In this document: piece by piece, positions 8,562 to 15,996 of the stretch
How positions within the stretch are numbered: the stretch's first letter is position 1
How the letters are laid out: the number at the start of each line of letters is the position of its first letter
DNA from: Candidatus Saccharimonadales bacterium
GTDB lineage: Bacteria; Patescibacteriota; Saccharimonadia; Saccharimonadales; UBA4665
DNA length: 39,745 bases
Assembly: GCA_025450135.1 (NCBI GenBank)
Contig: JANWHZ010000024.1
Span: 1-39,745 of the forward strand
Reading direction: 5' to 3'
The notes under the pieces: generated by a model
The model's database searches: none
What the model was told of the DNA's origin: nothing
The model's input: the letters and a program-made list of their open reading frames with translations, nothing else
Made by a program: the position numbers and the translations under genes

Positions 8562-8590
8562 AGCATATGAAACTAGCACTCAGGTGTCAA
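8562..8590 (-). promoter_or_regulatory. dnaK promoter (sigma70-like)
   Basis: A consensus -35 TTGACA (8590 to 8585) is followed by a 17-nt spacer and a -10 TATGCT (8567 to 8562). The -35 box is the spacer of the CIRCE dyad, so repressor binding would block polymerase directly. The leader before dnaK is about 45 nt. Confidence 0.85.
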
Positions 8591-8599
8591 GAGTGCCAA
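8573..8599 (-). promoter_or_regulatory. CIRCE operator (HrcA site) of dnaK
   Basis: On the minus strand TTGGCACTC, a 9-nt spacer and GAGTGCTAG match the CIRCE consensus TTAGCACTC-N9-GAGTGCTAA with one mismatch in each arm. CIRCE is the binding site of the heat-shock repressor HrcA. hrcA itself is not in this window. Confidence 0.88.
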
Positions 8600-8614
8600 T
8601 AGGACAGTGGGCCG

Positions 8615-9364
8615 CTACCCCACTGGGTGGGCGTGCGTGCCGAGGTAGCGCACCACGTCATTCAAGAGTTCTTGAGCAATCGCTCGCACGCTGCGTTCCT
8701 TAAACGGGTCATATTGCCCTGTCATAATCAGGCGGTCGATTTCCGCAATCGTGCCTTCGCGCGTATCGTTTAGGATAAAGCGGAAATAGTCGGCTCGGAG
8801 CGCAGTAGAGAGCTCCCGCTCGGCGCTTTCCATACGGCGCTGCAACTCATCAAGTGACATGCCGCCGCGCAAATGTAATCGCTCCATCCAGATATCAAAA
8901 CTGAGGGGCACCATAAAGATGAAAGTGGTGTCCGGCTTCAGCTTATGGATCTCCTGCGCGCCGACAATTTCGATATCGGTCAAGGCAATCTTGCCAGCAC
9001 TCTCGGCAGCCACGAGTTGATCACGGGGGATGCCGGACACTTGTTGATTGTGAATCACCGCCGCGCCGACCAGGTCACCTTTGTTGAGCTCAGTGAGCAT
9101 CTCGTCTTCGCTCAGGAACCAATATTCACGGCCATGCTGTTCTAAAACGCCGTTATTGATACGAGGTTCCCGGGTGGTATCCGTAATAAGCGGGAAATAG
9201 TGACCGGTCTTGACGAGCTCACCGATAATAGTATCGCGGCCAGTGCCGGTTGGAGCAACGAACAGTAACAGCCGCAGCCCGCCCAAGGTCTTGCGGACAT
9301 CGTCCGACGGTCGGTAATGTTCGAGGACTTTGCGGAACTCTTCGGCTTGGATTAGGGAACTCAT
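8615..9364 (-). CDS. Guanylate kinase-like paralogue with altered P-loop
   Basis: 249 residues, paralogous to the next gene and aligned with it almost end to end. The P-loop reads APTGTGRDT at 37-45: the Walker A lysine that binds phosphate is arginine at residue 43. The GMP-binding region TDTTREPRINNGVLEQHGREYWF is kept, as are IALTDIEIVGA and the lid helix with arginines (ELQRRMESAERELSTA). The loss of the P-loop lysine suggests a weak or lost kinase activity, or a new role. It lies 45 nt after the intact copy on the same strand; a TAAGCT box 10 nt before its ATG may give it a separate promoter. Guanylate kinases convert GMP to GDP with ATP. Confidence 0.75.
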   Translation of the reverse strand: MSSLIQAEEFRKVLEHYRPSDDVRKTLGGLRLLLFVAPTGTGRDTIIGELVKTGHYFPLITDTTREPRINNGVLEQHGREYWFLSEDEMLTELNKGDLVGAAVIHNQQVSGIPRDQLVAAESAGKIALTDIEIVGAQEIHKLKPDTTFIFMVPLSFDIWMERLHLRGGMSLDELQRRMESAERELSTALRADYFRFILNDTREGTIAEIDRLIMTGQYDPFKERSVRAIAQELLNDVVRYLGTHAHPVG

Positions 9365-9408
9365 GTACGTACTAAGCTTAGCAAGGAAAACAATAATAGG
9401 GCAAACAC

Positions 9409-10161
9409 CTAGACCCGCGCTGGCTGATGCGCAGCAATACTGAGCTTCAGGCTATAGGCTAGTGCGTTCGCCACTCGGTGCGCTGCTTCCTTCTCGGCGG
9501 TTTCCGGCTGGCCCGATGCAATTCGGCCCACTTCTGCTACGGCGTCCTCGAGTACGTTGTTAATCACAAACGAGAAGTACGGCGTACGTAGTGCATGCTC
9601 AATTTCTTGTAGAGCGGTAGCCATGCGTTTTTCGAAATCTGCTTGATCCATCGCGGCGCCATACCGTTTGGCAAGCCGGCTCTGCCACACCTCATAGTCC
9701 GGCGGTAGAATAAACACGGCTTTGGTGTTATTAGGATCGATCTTCATGTAATCGGCCACGCCTTGCACTTCCAGATCGGTAACCGCAATTTTGTGGGCAT
9801 CGTGCGCCGCCTGTACTTCAGCCGCGCTCGTGCCGTAGACGTTGCTACCATAAATATTTGCTTCAACGTAGGCACCATTGTCAACCATCCGTTCGGATTC
9901 TTCAAGCGTAATGAAGTGGTACTCGACACCATCTTGCTCCATAACCCCGTCGTTTTCGCGCGGGCTACGCGTAGTATGCGACACCAAGGTATAGTACTTT
10001 CCAGTTTTGAGCAGCTCATTGGTAATGCTGTCTTTACCCGCACCTGATATGCCAGCCAGTAGTAAGATTGGCGTCGACCGGACAAGCGTAATCGTTGCAG
10101 CCGAGGGCTGATATTTCTCGAGCTTTTCTTTCAGGCGGGCGTGGACTTCAGAGCCTTCCAT
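9409..10161 (-). CDS. gmk: Guanylate kinase
   Basis: 250 residues from the ATG giving MEGSEVHARL. That start places the P-loop GISGAGKDS at 37-45, exactly as in the neighbouring paralogue, and lies 6 nt after a TATACT box. The GMP site SHTTRSPRENDGVMEQDGVEYHF, the strand IAVTDLEVQG and the arginine lid (FEKRMATALQEIEHA) are intact, so this copy should phosphorylate GMP to GDP. Typical guanylate kinases have about 205 residues; this one has extra N- and C-terminal helices shared with the paralogue. It follows an IMPDH/GMP reductase-type gene, a fitting purine-nucleotide context. Confidence 0.87.
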   Translation of the reverse strand: MEGSEVHARLKEKLEKYQPSAATITLVRSTPILLLAGISGAGKDSITNELLKTGKYYTLVSHTTRSPRENDGVMEQDGVEYHFITLEESERMVDNGAYVEANIYGSNVYGTSAAEVQAAHDAHKIAVTDLEVQGVADYMKIDPNNTKAVFILPPDYEVWQSRLAKRYGAAMDQADFEKRMATALQEIEHALRTPYFSFVINNVLEDAVAEVGRIASGQPETAEKEAAHRVANALAYSLKLSIAAHQPARV

Positions 10162-10167
10162 GAAAGC

Positions 10168-10197
10168 AGTATACAGAGCGTAAACGGAATGATGCAA
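10168..10197 (-). promoter_or_regulatory. Promoter of gmk, leaderless type
   Basis: TTGCAT (10197 to 10192), an 18-nt spacer and TATACT (10173 to 10168) end 6 nt before the ATG at 10161. The predicted start of transcription is the start codon itself. The promoter ends just short of the stop codon of the upstream gene. Confidence 0.6.
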
Positions 10198-10202
10198 TGA
10201 GC

Positions 10203-11258
10203 TTAATTGGGCTTCACAAGACCGTGAGCCGTACTTTCAACCTGGCTGCTCGTAGAGACTTGCATGAAGACAGCCTTGTCGTGGAACTCCGCGACGGTGC
10301 GCGCACCGCTGTAGCTCATCGCTGATCGTAACCCCATAGCATACGATTTGACCACCGATTCTAGGCTGCCTACGTACGGTACAAGACCTGCCGCCCCTTC
10401 GACATACTCATCGGCGCCACCTTGATACGTCGGGTCGCTTTTCACGCGATCGAGTTTTGCCGCGCTGGAAGCCTCGCCCATATATAGCTTGAAGCGCTGG
10501 CCGTTGCGAATGATGAGTTCTGACGGGGCTTCATCGGTACCCACAAACATTTTGCCGGCCATGATGGCATGCGCTCCGGCGCCAATCGCCTTAGAAAAAT
10601 CGGCTGGCAATTTGATACCCGCGTCAGCAATCAATGTTACGTGCTTGCTCAAGCCTTGCACGCCGTCGAGTATGGCACTGAATTGCGGCACGCCGACGCC
10701 GGCGCTTATGCGTGTCGTGCACGCCGCTCCGGCGCCAACGCCAAATTTAATGGAGTCTGCGCCGGCTTGTATCAAATCGTGAACGCCTTCTTTTGTAGCC
10801 ACCGTACCGACAATCAAGGGTAGGCGAGGGAATGCCTGCTTTAGCTTCTTTGTTGCTTCAATCGCGTAAATGCTATGGGCGTGTGGCGTATCAATCGACA
10901 GCGCATCTACGCCCGCATCGGCAAGCGCCTTCGCCCGCTCATAGTAATCCTTCGTGGCACCCACTACCCCGATAACCTTAGCTTTCTTCGCTTTAATCGC
11001 CGTCAGCATTTCGACCTCTTTGTCGATGCTCTGAAATTGGTGAATCTGCGCAATACCGCCTAGCTCCCACAGCTTGGCCGCGAGTTCAACGGATATAACA
11101 GTATGCATACTTGAAGCAACTAACGGCACACGCAGCGTAATACCTTCCACGAGTTTGACCGATGTATCAACATCGTTACGTGAGCGGATGTCCGAGTATT
11201 GCGGCCGCAGAATAACATCGTCGTACGTTAGGCCGACTTGATCTAAAACCTTTGCCAT
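10203..11258 (-). CDS. IMP dehydrogenase/GMP reductase family protein without CBS domains
   Basis: 351 residues from ATG 11258, chosen because GAAGGG precedes it and the family's N-terminal motif LTYDDVILRPQYSDI starts 9 residues later; a longer frame adds 40 unlikely residues. The TIM barrel has the NAD-side loop VASSMHTVIS, the phosphate loop and catalytic Cys (GVGAGAACTTRISAGVGVPQ, about 190-209), LIADAGIK, and GAHAIMAGKMFVGT. The catalytic loop looks like IMPDH, but the length and the short flap (YQGGADEYVEGAAGLVPY) recall GMP reductase (E. coli GuaC, 347 residues), and the CBS pair is absent. Either IMP to XMP or GMP to IMP is possible; biochemistry is needed to choose. The neighbouring guanylate kinases show guanine-nucleotide context. 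Confidence 0.85.
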   Translation of the reverse strand: MAKVLDQVGLTYDDVILRPQYSDIRSRNDVDTSVKLVEGITLRVPLVASSMHTVISVELAAKLWELGGIAQIHQFQSIDKEVEMLTAIKAKKAKVIGVVGATKDYYERAKALADAGVDALSIDTPHAHSIYAIEATKKLKQAFPRLPLIVGTVATKEGVHDLIQAGADSIKFGVGAGAACTTRISAGVGVPQFSAILDGVQGLSKHVTLIADAGIKLPADFSKAIGAGAHAIMAGKMFVGTDEAPSELIIRNGQRFKLYMGEASSAAKLDRVKSDPTYQGGADEYVEGAAGLVPYVGSLESVVKSYAMGLRSAMSYSGARTVAEFHDKAVFMQVSTSSQVESTAHGLVKPN

Positions 11259-11570
11259 ATGTCCCTTCTTGGTAAGCAAATAATAACTTTTTGCCCGCGG
11301 CAAGACGAAACGCCCCCTGTTCATCTGCCGTGCTAAATTACCCGTAGCTATGCGGGCAACCCGGCCTTCATGCATCACGCCCTAACTGCTAGCCGATATC
11401 TACCGGCATCTGCCAGGGCACGATGTTGTAAAAGACCCGGAGAGATACTGTACGCCTAAATCGAGGTAGGTCAAGTACTTTCTCTAGGCTATGCGTACAA
11501 GCGCTCGTTACTACTATATTTTTTCTTACCTACACTCGCGATGCATACTGCCCACTAGAACCTCTGCCGT
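11259..11570. other. Intergenic region between guaB/guaC-like gene and peroxiredoxin
   Basis: About 310 nt without a convincing gene between two divergent genes. It holds an SD-like GAAGGG before the minus-strand gene, an imperfect hairpin around 11450-11498 (GTACGC pairing with GCGTAC, with an inner CTA/TAG), and an AT-rich stretch with a T run near 11520. I see no recognised riboswitch or RNA family. Confidence 0.4.
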
Positions 11571-11589
11571 CGTGTGATGGAATCACACG
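11571..11589. promoter_or_regulatory. Perfect 19-bp dyad, candidate operator
   Basis: CGTGTGAT and ATCACACG are perfect 8-bp inverted arms around GGA. The site ends 2 nt before the peroxiredoxin -10 box, so a bound dimeric repressor would block polymerase. It does not match the PerR box. Confidence 0.6.
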
Positions 11590-11591
11590 CG

Positions 11592-11597
11592 TATACT
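11592..11597 (+). promoter_or_regulatory. -10 box of peroxiredoxin gene, leaderless type
   Basis: TATACT lies 7 nt before the ATG at 11605, giving a predicted transcription start at about the start codon. No Shine-Dalgarno is seen. The -35 region lacks a consensus, so an activator or an atypical promoter is possible. Confidence 0.5.
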
Positions 11598-11604
11598 AGT
11601 AGCT

Positions 11605-12069
11605 ATGAGACCAGCACCTGATTTTTCACTTTCCGACCAACATGACGTTCGTCACTCGCTGGGCGATTATGCAGGGAAATGGCTCGTGCTGTACTTTTAC
11701 CCAAAAGACGATACGCCCGGCTGCACAACCGAGGCTTGCAACTTTCGCGATGCACGTGATGTCATCGCCCAACTCGGCAATGCTGAAGTTGTTGGCGTGA
11801 GTAAGGACTCCGTCTCGTCGCATAAGAAATTCTTAGACAAGTACCACCTCAATTTCACGCTTTTGAGCGACCCAGAGCACACCGTCATCGAGGCTTACGA
11901 CAGTTGGAAACCAAAGCGATTCATGGGCCATGACTACATCGGCACCCAGCGCAATACGTTTATCATTAGCCCTGAAGGCAAGATCGCCAAAGAGTATATC
12001 GGCGTCGATCCGCAGACGCACGTCATACAGATCATCAACGACCTCAAGGCGTTGCAGCACGCTGCTTAA
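11605..12069 (+). CDS. bcp: Peroxiredoxin, BCP/PrxQ type
   Basis: 154 residues, typical for bacterioferritin-comigratory protein. The peroxidatic site PKDDTPGCTTEAC places the reactive Cys at 40 and a second Cys at 45, the five-residue spacing of atypical 2-Cys BCP enzymes that form an intramolecular disulfide. The PxxxTxxC motif and the later VVGVSKDSVSSHKKF and RNTFIISPEGKI strands complete the thioredoxin fold. It reduces hydrogen peroxide and organic peroxides in the cytoplasm with thioredoxin as donor. It is a single gene whose end overlaps the lepA stop by 4 nt (convergent). A perfect dyad in its promoter suggests dedicated regulation. Confidence 0.95.
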   Translation: MRPAPDFSLSDQHDVRHSLGDYAGKWLVLYFYPKDDTPGCTTEACNFRDARDVIAQLGNAEVVGVSKDSVSSHKKFLDKYHLNFTLLSDPEHTVIEAYDSWKPKRFMGHDYIGTQRNTFIISPEGKIAKEYIGVDPQTHVIQIINDLKALQHAA

Positions 12070-13844
12070 TCGCGTTTGAGCATGACCGTAAACGCCTCGG
12101 CAGGGATTTCAACTTTGCCGAACATTTTCATGCGCTTCTTGCCTTTGGCCTGTTTCGCGAGCAGCTTTTTCTTGCGTGACACATCGCCACCGTACAAATA
12201 GCCCGTTACATCCTTGCGAAATGCCGAGATATCTTCACGCGCAATAAATTTGCCGCCAATGGCAGCTTGCAAGCTAACCTGAAAGTTTTGGCGGGGAATG
12301 ACGTCTTTTAGCTTTCCCACCGTCTCACGGCCAATGCGCTGCGCTTCGGAGCGATGTACCATAATACTTAACGCGTTAACTATTTCACCAGCCACATAGA
12401 AATCGAGCCGTACCAAGTCTTCAGCCCGGTAATCGTCGAGTTCATAGTTGAACGATCCGTAGCCGCTGGTGACACTCTTGAGCCGGTCGTAGAAGTCCGT
12501 TAGCAGATTTGCAAGCGGCGCTTCAAACGTTACCACAGCTTGGGTGTCTACGTAACTGACGTTTTTATGGATACCGCGCTCTCCTACTACCAGCTGAATC
12601 ACTTGCCCCACATACAGTTGCGGGACTACGATCTCGCCCTTGATCCAAGGCTCGCGTATTTCCTTAATTTGAGCCGGCTCGGGCAACTCTGCGGCTGACT
12701 TGATATCCATTTCTTCGCCACTAGTCATACTCACTTGATAGTCGGTTGATGGATTAGTGACGACGAGACTCAGATTATATTCCCGTTCCAGCCGTTCACG
12801 GACAATATCCATATGGAGCAAGCCGAGAAACCCGATACGCATACCAAAGCCCAAGACGGGCGAATTTTCAGGAGCGAAGTGCAGGGCAGAGTCACTCAAG
12901 CTTAACTTCTCTACTGCATCCTTGAGTTCTTGATAGTACTCATTACTTTCCGGGAAAAAGCCGGCGTAGACAAACGGCTTCACGTCACGGTAGCCGGCTA
13001 ACGGTTCAGTAGCCGCGTGTTTAGTACGTGTTACCGTATCGCCAACCTTAGCCTCGCGCGTGCTTTTCAGGTTGGTCACAATATAGCCGATCTCGCCGTT
13101 ACGTAGCGTTTGACCGGCAGCCATATTGGGCTTCAGTATCCCCACTTCCAACGCGATGCCATGAGCAGCTGTGGCCAGCATAGTAATTTGATCATTCTTG
13201 GCGAGTTCGCCGTCAAAGACGCGCACGTACAAAATTACCCCGCGGTAGTCATCGTAGTAGCTATCGAAGATGAGTGCCCTTGTTGCTTCGCCAGCAGGGG
13301 AGTTCGGGGCAGGGACGCGTGCTACAATCTGATCCAAAACCAGGTCAACTCCCTGCCCTGTTTTGGCTGAAATGTGCACTATTTCCTCCGGCTGGCAGCC
13401 GAGCAAGCTGACAATCTCCGCTGTTGTCTTAGGAATATCTGCCGCCGGCAAATCGATCTTATTAAGTACGGGGATGATGGCAAGCCCAGCGTCCATAGCT
13501 AGGTACAGGTTTGCAAGTGTCTGTGCTTGCATGCCTTGCGTAGCGTCTACGACGAGCAGCGCACCCTCACAAGCTTGCAAACTGCGTGACACTTCATACG
13601 AAAAGTCGACGTGTCCGGGTGTATCGATCAGGTTTAGCTCGTAGCCCTTGTATTCCATGCGCACCGGAGCGAGCTTGATCGTAATCCCCTTCTCTCGTTC
13701 GAGATCCATTTTGTCGAGGATTTGAGCTCGCATGTCGCGCTTCTCTACCGTACCGGTCAATTCGAGCAACCGGTCGGCCAGCGTCGACTTACCGTGGTCA
13801 ATATGCGCAACAATGCAAAAATTGCGGATGTGTGTTTGATCCAT
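12066..13844 (-). CDS. lepA: Elongation factor 4 (LepA)
   Basis: 592 residues from the ATG giving MDQTHIRNFCIVAHIDHGKST. A longer frame adds four residues, but its ATG overlaps the TATAAT box, so the inner start is favoured and matches the usual LepA N-terminus. The GTPase has G1 AHIDHGKST, G2 KGITIK, G3 DTPGHVDF and G4 NKIDL. Domain II, the EF-G-like domains (LGLLHMDIVRERLEREYNL) and the LepA-specific C-terminal domain ending KKKLLAKQAKGKKRMKMFGKVEIPAEAF are all present. It back-translocates or remodels stalled ribosomes and aids ribosome assembly under stress. Convergent with the peroxiredoxin gene. Confidence 0.97.
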   Translation of the reverse strand: MDQTHIRNFCIVAHIDHGKSTLADRLLELTGTVEKRDMRAQILDKMDLEREKGITIKLAPVRMEYKGYELNLIDTPGHVDFSYEVSRSLQACEGALLVVDATQGMQAQTLANLYLAMDAGLAIIPVLNKIDLPAADIPKTTAEIVSLLGCQPEEIVHISAKTGQGVDLVLDQIVARVPAPNSPAGEATRALIFDSYYDDYRGVILYVRVFDGELAKNDQITMLATAAHGIALEVGILKPNMAAGQTLRNGEIGYIVTNLKSTREAKVGDTVTRTKHAATEPLAGYRDVKPFVYAGFFPESNEYYQELKDAVEKLSLSDSALHFAPENSPVLGFGMRIGFLGLLHMDIVRERLEREYNLSLVVTNPSTDYQVSMTSGEEMDIKSAAELPEPAQIKEIREPWIKGEIVVPQLYVGQVIQLVVGERGIHKNVSYVDTQAVVTFEAPLANLLTDFYDRLKSVTSGYGSFNYELDDYRAEDLVRLDFYVAGEIVNALSIMVHRSEAQRIGRETVGKLKDVIPRQNFQVSLQAAIGGKFIAREDISAFRKDVTGYLYGGDVSRKKKLLAKQAKGKKRMKMFGKVEIPAEAFTVMLKRD

Positions 13845-13854
13845 ACGAACAGGC

Positions 13855-13860
13855 ATTATA
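13855..13860 (-). promoter_or_regulatory. -10 box of lepA
   Basis: TATAAT lies 10 nt before the preferred ATG at 13844, leaving a leader of about 4 nt. The -35 region is weak. Confidence 0.5.
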
Positions 13861-13890
13861 CCGGTTTACGCTTCGGAATAACAGAGGTGG

Positions 13891-14274
13891 TTAGAACTTG
13901 ATAATCTGGAGAAACCGCTGCCTAAGAAATAGGCCGGCGTCAACTGCCGCCGCACAGAGCAGCGCAACTAGCGGCTGCATAGTAGCGCCCAGGGCCAGAC
14001 CAAAGACCAAGAGCCCCACCACCGCTGCCGTATACCATTGGTAGAAGGCGGCACGTCGGCTGCCGGGCGGCGCAACACCCAGCGCCAGTGTTATAACTAT
14101 GTCTGCAACGAGCACGACCGTGGCGCCGACGAGTGCAAGAGCTAGTGCAATGGTGCTCGTACTTAGGCCGAGCACGCCGGCAAAGAATACACCTAGCGCA
14201 GCACTCAAGGTAAACGGAATGAGCGCTACATCGACTACGATATGGCCGATGACTCCAAATGTTTTCACTGACAT
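13891..14274 (-). CDS. Hypothetical four-span membrane protein
   Basis: 127 residues, almost all hydrophobic: likely spans at about 8-30, 37-60, 75-97 and 98-115. A short basic C-terminus (LRQRFLQIIKF) is probably cytoplasmic. The loop GVAPPGSRRAAFYQW separates the second and third spans. I do not recognise the family. AAAGAAG is a possible ribosome site before the ATG. It lies 27 nt after murJ on the same strand and is likely cotranscribed with it, so a link to envelope biogenesis is conceivable but not shown. Confidence 0.65.
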   Translation of the reverse strand: MSVKTFGVIGHIVVDVALIPFTLSAALGVFFAGVLGLSTSTIALALALVGATVVLVADIVITLALGVAPPGSRRAAFYQWYTAAVVGLLVFGLALGATMQPLVALLCAAAVDAGLFLRQRFLQIIKF

Positions 14275-14301
14275 GCTTCTTTTAGCCTAGCATAAGCGTG
14301 G

Positions 14302-15933
14302 CTAGGAGATATCTATATGGACTGGCTTGATCGTAATTCGCTTCAGCCGGTCAAATACCGGGCGGACCTCTTCGAGGCCGAATAGTCGGGAAACGAGAAT
14401 GTGCGTGGTAAGCACGACAAGTGCAATCATCAGCAGTTTGCCTCCGAGCGTGAAGAAGCCTTTATCCGTCAGTTCCAGCGGATAAAGCACCACCATGATA
14501 TAGCCGGCAATCAGGGTGAAGCCGCCTACCGAAATAATGCGTACGCAACCGCCCCAGAACTCAGGGTCAAGCAGCTTATGATCACGCCAGAGCATGATAA
14601 CGACAAGTGCCACTACCTGGGCTGTCATGGCGATCGACTGGGCAAGCGCCAAGCCCGCGATACTATAACTCGATGGCTGCGCGAGCAGGTATACCAGTAC
14701 AATATTGCCGATTATGGCAAACACCGAGACGAGGAGTGGCGTAATGGTATCTTTCTGGGCATAGAACCACCGCGAGACAAATGTATAGAGCGTACCGAAC
14801 AGGATGGTCAACGTCAGGTAGCCGAAGATAATGGCGATCTCTGGCGCATCCTTCGTGAAAATGAGGCGTGCAAGATAGCCGCGCGCGAAGTATGACACCA
14901 CGACGACTGGTAAAATGATCCAGATCATTGCCCGTAAGATGCGCAGGTAATCGCGGCGGAAGAGGTCAGGCCTACCCTGGCTCAATCGGGCGTTCAAGCG
15001 CGGAAATGCCGCAGTCGAAATAGCGGTACCGATGAGCAGGATTGGAGCCGTACTAAGAATATACGCATTGTTATAGTAGCTAATGTTACCTGGCCCTAAG
15101 TTGCGGGCAAAATGCGTCTCAACAATCGACTCCAGCTGGTCGATACCCTGGTCAAGCGACCTTGGGGGCAACTGCCGCAAGATCAGCCGGAAATCACTGC
15201 TCCGCCACTTGACGTGAGGGTGATACACAAAGCTTAGATTGCTCATGCCCAGCACGACGACTACGAGCTGTAGCACAGCGCCGACGAGCGCGCCGACTCC
15301 TAAGCCCACCAAGCCGATGTTATGCCGGAAGAGGTAAATACTCGCGATAATCGACAGGTTGTAAAACAGCGGCGCTACGGCGTAAAAGAAGAACCGGCCC
15401 ATCGTTTGCTGAATGCTCGTTAAAATACCGGAAATAGTGAACAGAAGCGGATTGAAGGCGATGAGCCGCATAATGGTCACGGTAGTATCAAGCTGCTCAG
15501 GAGTCATTTTTGGCGCCAAGATATACTGCACGAGCGGGCGGGCAAACACAAAGATGATAATGCCGACTAGCGCCATAACAATGGCCAGCAAGTTTAACAG
15601 GCTCGAGGAGATTTCCCACATGCTTTTGCGGTCACCGCGGTGCAGATGGTCAGATAAAACGGGCATGAATGCGACACCAAGGGCTCCGGCTGCGACAGTA
15701 AAAAAGAAGAAGTCCGGAATGTTAAACGCTGCAAAGTAGGCGTCGGTGCTATGCGGGCCTGTGGCTATAAAGTTGGCGTTCACGAGCTTTGTGCGCAAGA
15801 ATCCGAGTACTGATGTGCTCAGGCTGGTCGCCATCAGAAATGCAGCGACGCTTCCTAAGGATATACGCCGGGTTTTACGTGACGAAACGGGAGATACGCT
15901 CGGGTTCATTGGTTTTGCTAAATTTTCTGACAT
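14302..15933 (-). CDS. murJ: Lipid II flippase MurJ (MviN family)
   Basis: 543 residues with about 14 membrane spans. The MurJ/MviN signature is visible near the N-terminus: TSLSTSVLGFLRTKLVNANF, then STDAYFAAFNIPDFFFFTVAAGALGVAFMPVLSD. Later motifs include FYNLSIIASIYLF and ARNLGPGNISYYNNAYIL, typical of the family's seventh and eighth helices, and a basic C-terminal tail. MurJ flips undecaprenyl-linked peptidoglycan precursor across the membrane, so this organism builds its own wall. A TATACT box lies upstream of the ATG. It is followed by a small membrane gene. Confidence 0.93.
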   Translation of the reverse strand: MSENLAKPMNPSVSPVSSRKTRRISLGSVAAFLMATSLSTSVLGFLRTKLVNANFIATGPHSTDAYFAAFNIPDFFFFTVAAGALGVAFMPVLSDHLHRGDRKSMWEISSSLLNLLAIVMALVGIIIFVFARPLVQYILAPKMTPEQLDTTVTIMRLIAFNPLLFTISGILTSIQQTMGRFFFYAVAPLFYNLSIIASIYLFRHNIGLVGLGVGALVGAVLQLVVVVLGMSNLSFVYHPHVKWRSSDFRLILRQLPPRSLDQGIDQLESIVETHFARNLGPGNISYYNNAYILSTAPILLIGTAISTAAFPRLNARLSQGRPDLFRRDYLRILRAMIWIILPVVVVSYFARGYLARLIFTKDAPEIAIIFGYLTLTILFGTLYTFVSRWFYAQKDTITPLLVSVFAIIGNIVLVYLLAQPSSYSIAGLALAQSIAMTAQVVALVVIMLWRDHKLLDPEFWGGCVRIISVGGFTLIAGYIMVVLYPLELTDKGFFTLGGKLLMIALVVLTTHILVSRLFGLEEVRPVFDRLKRITIKPVHIDIS

Positions 15934-15996
15934 CCAGCTGTGAGTAAAGTATAGCGGAGGCTACTCCGTTAGAACACCCTTTTCTCACGAGGGGAC

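Noticed and set aside
8544-8581. An everted pair of CIRCE half-sites (GAGTGCTAA, 20 nt, CTAGCACTC).
   Set aside because: At first it looked like a novel operator, but the two halves belong to two separate, correctly oriented CIRCE dyads with 9-nt spacers.
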